In this document: positions 61,331 to 64,000 of the stretch, one piece after another | Layout of the letters: each line of letters opens with the position of its first letter | How positions within the stretch are numbered: the stretch's first letter is position 1 | Source: Brevibacillus thermoruber 423 | Lineage (GTDB): Bacteria; Bacillota; Bacilli; Brevibacillales; Brevibacillaceae | NCBI RefSeq assembly: GCF_000454065.1 | Contig: NZ_ATNE01000001.1 | Coordinates: 312,501 to 376,500, forward strand | Direction of reading: 5' to 3' | DNA length: 64,000 nt | The notes under the pieces: generated by a model | What the model saw: the letters and a program-made list of their open reading frames with translations, nothing else | Databases searched by the model: none | What the model was told of the DNA's origin: nothing | Made by a program: the position numbers and the translations under genes

Positions 61331-61777
61331 ATGAAAGAACCGGATCAACTGGGAGCCCTGCTGCCTTCCCGCGTCATCTCCGATATCGAGCGCATCCACA
61401 TGCCCTATCTTGGCTATCACTTGCTGCGGGAGCACCTCACCCGTACGCTGCTGGGCGAAAGCGAACCGCCCATTCTCCACTGGCTGGGAAAGGAAATGGG
61501 GCGGCAGATTCCCATCCGCTCCGCCAACGGCCTGGTGTTTCCCTTTATCCGCCTGGGGCTGGGCAAACTGGACCTGCTGGAAGACGGGGAGCGGCAGCTT
61601 CGTTATCGCCTGACCCATACCATCTATCGCTACATGTCGCCCGAACGGATCAACCGTTCCCTCTCCCTGGAGTGCGGCATCATCGCCGGCGCTGTCGGCC
61701 GCTGGAAGGAGCAGGAGACGGAAGCCCGGATGGAGGCGGAGGAGACGGGCAGCGTCCTGATCACGGTCCGCTGGTAA
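61331..61777 (+). CDS. yslB: YslB family protein (DUF2507)
   Basis: 148 residues. Central helical/strand segment with PILHWLGKEMGRQIPI and SLECGIIAGAV. In Bacillus yslB lies beside sdhC, as here. Function unknown. The ATG at 61331 follows AAGGAGG by 8 bases. Confidence 0.88.
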   Translation: MKEPDQLGALLPSRVISDIERIHMPYLGYHLLREHLTRTLLGESEPPILHWLGKEMGRQIPIRSANGLVFPFIRLGLGKLDLLEDGERQLRYRLTHTIYRYMSPERINRSLSLECGIIAGAVGRWKEQETEARMEAEETGSVLITVRW

Positions 61778-61861
61778 GGTCTTGCCGGGACGGGTACGAG
61801 CCGGACGGACAAGATCCGGGCGGTGAGGCAACGTATCGCCGCCGCAAAAAGATTTCCCCGT

Positions 61862-61915
61862 AAAAAATCCTCCCGTAAAAAATCCCCCCCTTTTTCCGCG
61901 GCGAAAAAAGGGGGG
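61862..61915 (-). terminator. Terminator of lysC
   Basis: On the minus strand CCCCCCTTTTT pairs with AAAAAGGGGGG, followed by two T6 tracts in a duplicated 15-base unit (CCCGTAAAAAATCCT on the plus strand). Confidence 0.88.
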
Positions 61916-61953
61916 AGGCAGCATGTGTCGTCGCTATTGGGCTGTCAGCCGGG

Positions 61954-63195
61954 TTACACCCCGTGCACGACCGCTGTTTCCGCCACGTCGAGGCCGTATG
62001 CGGTGTGCAGGCTGCGCACGGCCCGCTCGGTGTGTTCCGCCGGGATGACGCAGGACACCTTGATGTCGGACGTGGAAACCATTTTGATCGTGATCTCCTG
62101 CTCGGCCAGCACGCGGAACATCTCGGCGGCCACGCCCGGATTGTGTACCATGCCGGCTCCGACAATCGAGACCTTGGACAGGCCCTCTTCGTACTCCACT
62201 TTTTCAAAGCCGAGCTGATCCCGGTGGGCGTTCAGCGTGTCGAGCGTCTTTTTCAGGTCGCTCCCCGCCACCGTGAAGGAAATGTTGGTCACGGCCGCGT
62301 CGTACGAGCTTTGGATGATGATGTCCACGTTCACCTGGTGATCCGCCAGCGTGTTGAACAGACGGGACAGCGTGCCCACGCGTGCGGGCATTCCCACAAC
62401 CGTCACCTTTGCGACGTCTTCGTCGTGGGCGACGCCGCTTACTACTCTTCCTGTTTCCATATGCGCAACCTCCTCTACGTACGTGCCTTCTTCTGTCGTA
62501 AAGCTGGAGCGGACGACCAGCCGGACCTTGTGGGTCTTGGCCGCCTCCACCGAGCGCGGATGCAGCACGCCCGCCCCCAGGTTGGCCAGTTCCAGCATCT
62601 CGTCATAGGAAATGCTGTCCAGCTTGCTCGCCGTCGGAACCACACGCGGGTCGGCGGTGTAGACGCCGGCCACGTCTGTGAAAATTTCGCATTTGTCCGC
62701 GTTGAGGCTGGCTGCCAGCGCCACCGCAGACGTGTCCGAACCGCCGCGGCCCAGCGTGGTGATCTCGCCCGCTTCGCTGACTCCCTGGAATCCAGCCACG
62801 ATGACGACCCGGCCGCGCGCCAGCTCCTTCCGAATCCGTTCCGTCTCGATATGGGTGATCCGCGCCTTGCCGTGGATCGATTCGGTCGTCACTCCCGCCT
62901 GCCAGCCCGTCAGGGAAATGGCGTCATACCCTTTTTGGTGCAGCGCCATCGCCAAAAGCGCAATCGACACCTGCTCGCCTGTCGCCAGCAGCATGTCCAT
63001 CTCCCGCTCCGACGGGTAGGGGGAAATCTGTTTGGCCATGTCCACCAGCACGTCCGTGGACTTGCCCATCGCCGACACGACGACGACCATGTCGTGTCCC
63101 GCTTCCTTATATTGTATAATCCGGTCCGCTACTTTCATAATCCGTTCGATGGTACCTACGGAGGTGCCTCCGTATTTATGCACGATCAACCCCAT
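61954..63195 (-). CDS. lysC: Aspartokinase (lysine-type)
   Basis: 413 residues. KYGGTSVG opens the amino-acid kinase domain; GRGGSDTSAVALA (about 150-162) binds substrates. Two C-terminal ACT domains follow (VTVVGMPARVGTLSRLF, VSIVGAGMVHNPGV). First step of lysine/threonine/diaminopimelate synthesis. ATG 63195 follows AAGGGAGAG. The lysine riboswitch upstream shows it is the lysine-responsive isozyme, which also supplies dipicolinate and peptidoglycan precursors. Confidence 0.96.
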   Translation of the reverse strand: MGLIVHKYGGTSVGTIERIMKVADRIIQYKEAGHDMVVVVSAMGKSTDVLVDMAKQISPYPSEREMDMLLATGEQVSIALLAMALHQKGYDAISLTGWQAGVTTESIHGKARITHIETERIRKELARGRVVIVAGFQGVSEAGEITTLGRGGSDTSAVALAASLNADKCEIFTDVAGVYTADPRVVPTASKLDSISYDEMLELANLGAGVLHPRSVEAAKTHKVRLVVRSSFTTEEGTYVEEVAHMETGRVVSGVAHDEDVAKVTVVGMPARVGTLSRLFNTLADHQVNVDIIIQSSYDAAVTNISFTVAGSDLKKTLDTLNAHRDQLGFEKVEYEEGLSKVSIVGAGMVHNPGVAAEMFRVLAEQEITIKMVSTSDIKVSCVIPAEHTERAVRSLHTAYGLDVAETAVVHGV

Positions 63196-63303
63196 GCGGC
63201 TTCTCTCCCTTTTCCTATTCAACATGATTTCTCGTTTGATTCTTCTCTGTCAGGCCATCTTCGTTCCATTTTCTGTTGGAACATGCCGTTTTTCTCACTC
63301 TTG

Positions 63304-63340
63304 CAAAAAAGGCAGCGACGAGGATACACCTGTCACTGCC
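63304..63340 (-). terminator. Attenuator hairpin of the lysine riboswitch
   Basis: On the minus strand GGCAGTGACAGG pairs (with a bulge) with a GTCGCTGCC segment and ends in T6; it lies between the aptamer and lysC. Confidence 0.8.
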
Positions 63341-63431
63341 TGCCAGTTCGACATACCGGTTCCTCCTTCCCTTGACCACGTGAACAGTTGAGCATGACGG
63401 AACACACCCTGTTCCATCCTCAACCGACATC

Positions 63432-63614
63432 GTGAGATAGCTCTCCATCCGGCAACGGGTGATTGCGCGGATGACAGTCCTGCGCTTGTTCAACGCAGGC
63501 CCAGCACGGAGGAAGCGGGCCTTTCTCCGTACTTCGGCGAATTCCCCTTTCCCGTACCCGTCACAGATGCCCGATCTCAGGGAGGTACTCATGGTTTTCG
63601 CGCCTCTACCTCAC
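63432..63614 (-). promoter_or_regulatory. Lysine riboswitch (L box)
   Basis: On the minus strand the core elements GAGGTAGAGGCGCGA, GGGAAAGGGGAATTCGCCGAAG (abridged around its centre), GGACTGTCATC and GGAGAGCTATCTCAC appear in order; outer GTGAGGTAG and CTATCTCAC close P1. Followed by a terminator hairpin and lysC, so lysine represses the gene by premature termination. Confidence 0.92.
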
Positions 63615-63654
63615 TCCAAACGGGAAGTGAGGCTTGTTATGCTGTTTGTATGGG

Positions 63655-63683
63655 ATTATACCATGAAGCCGCCTCGGGTTCAA
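63655..63683 (-). promoter_or_regulatory. Sigma-A promoter of the lysC leader
   Basis: On the minus strand TTGAAC, 17-base spacer, TATAAT, with an extended TGG before the -10. Confidence 0.85.
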
Positions 63684-63697
63684 CGACCTTTTTGGCG

Positions 63698-64000
63698 TTA
63701 CGTTTCCATCTGTCGAAGATGGCGGATAATCTCGCGGGCCAGCTTGTCGCCGATACCGATCTGCCGGAAGTCCTCCACCGTCGCTTCGCGCATCTTTTTC
63801 AGCGAGCCGAAATGCTGGAACAACAGCTTGCGCCGCTTTTCGCCGACACCGGGAATCTCGTCCAGCCGGGACGAGAGCATCGTCTTGCTGCGCGCCTGCC
63901 GGTGAAACGTGATGGCAAAGCGGTGCACCTCGTCCTGGATCCGCTGCAGCAGGTAAAACTCGTAGCTGTCCCGGCGAAGCTCCACCGGTTCCGGCGGATC
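63698..64000 (-). CDS. uvrC: Excinuclease ABC subunit C, C-terminal end (runs off right edge)
   Basis: 101 codons up to the window edge, giving the last 100 residues. [27 protein letters not shown] is the end of the UvrC nuclease domain, and [22 protein letters not shown] with [14 protein letters not shown] is the tandem helix-hairpin-helix DNA-binding domain. Upstream neighbour of lysC as in Bacillus. Confidence 0.95.
   Translation of the reverse strand, partial: DPPEPVELRRDSYEFYLLQRIQDEVHRFAITFHRQARSKTMLSSRLDEIPGVGEKRRKLLFQHFGSLKKMREATVEDFRQIGIGDKLAREIIRHLRQMET

Overview
The window looks like chromosomal DNA of a GC-rich, endospore-forming Firmicute of the Brevibacillus/Paenibacillaceae type. 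The reasons are a gerE gene, several sigma-K-like late mother-cell promoters, a glycine and a lysine riboswitch of Bacillus style, a sigma-54 controlled GABA (gab) regulon as in Bacillus, and the Bacillus-like neighbourhood sdhCAB - yslB - lysC - uvrC. The genus is inferred from gene content only. No rRNA, tRNA, CRISPR array, insertion sequence or prophage was seen.

Layout. 1-20 kb is a polysaccharide/glycosylation island. It holds a partial glycosyltransferase at the left edge, pgcA, three paralogous two-domain GT2 glycosyltransferases, FkbM-type methyltransferases in three copies, two GT61 enzymes, and a nucleotide-sugar operon (manC, a GDP-fucose-synthase-like enzyme and a UDP-glucuronate-decarboxylase-like enzyme). 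There are also two decayed methyltransferase genes. CATAnnnTA boxes precede many of these units, so I infer that the island is expressed late in sporulation and decorates the spore surface. 19.5-24 kb follows with candidate spore-surface proteins (a Pro/Cys/Val-rich protein, and a coiled-coil protein built from three 122-residue repeats), a small protein and a JAMM peptidase. 24-27.4 kb is fixXCBA. 27.6-29.4 kb is a tandem glycine riboswitch in front of an AGCS amino-acid:sodium symporter, then the ogt-adaA DNA alkylation repair pair.

30.6-38.4 kb is the most unusual locus. It is one operon with a PRD/EIIB-type regulator, an amidohydrolase, a single-PRD protein, a glycine-rich SFCGS protein, DUF4312, membrane proteins DUF4311 and DUF4310, a DgaE-like ammonia lyase, a DgaF-like KDGP aldolase and an HPr-like phosphocarrier. 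It resembles the uncharacterised EF_0829-EF_0839 type cluster of Enterococcus. I infer a phosphotransfer-linked uptake system for a 2-amino sugar acid derivative in which the four DUF-type proteins stand where a normal PTS enzyme II would be. A sigma-A promoter with a catabolite-repression-like palindrome in its spacer precedes it.

38.6-46.3 kb has cysK and the gab regulon (gabP on +; gabT-gabD and the sigma-54 activator on -). Both gab transcription units carry a -24/-12 promoter and paired TTCA-N4-TGAA boxes. 46.4-51.6 kb has gerE, a lipoprotein, a possibly truncated hypothetical gene, two orphan peptide-type ABC permeases, cheX and a hypothetical gene. 51.6-57.6 kb has a large secreted subtilase and a MarR-MFS pair with a palindromic operator on the -10. 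57.7-64 kb has sdhBAC, yslB, lysC behind a lysine riboswitch and the 3' end of uvrC.
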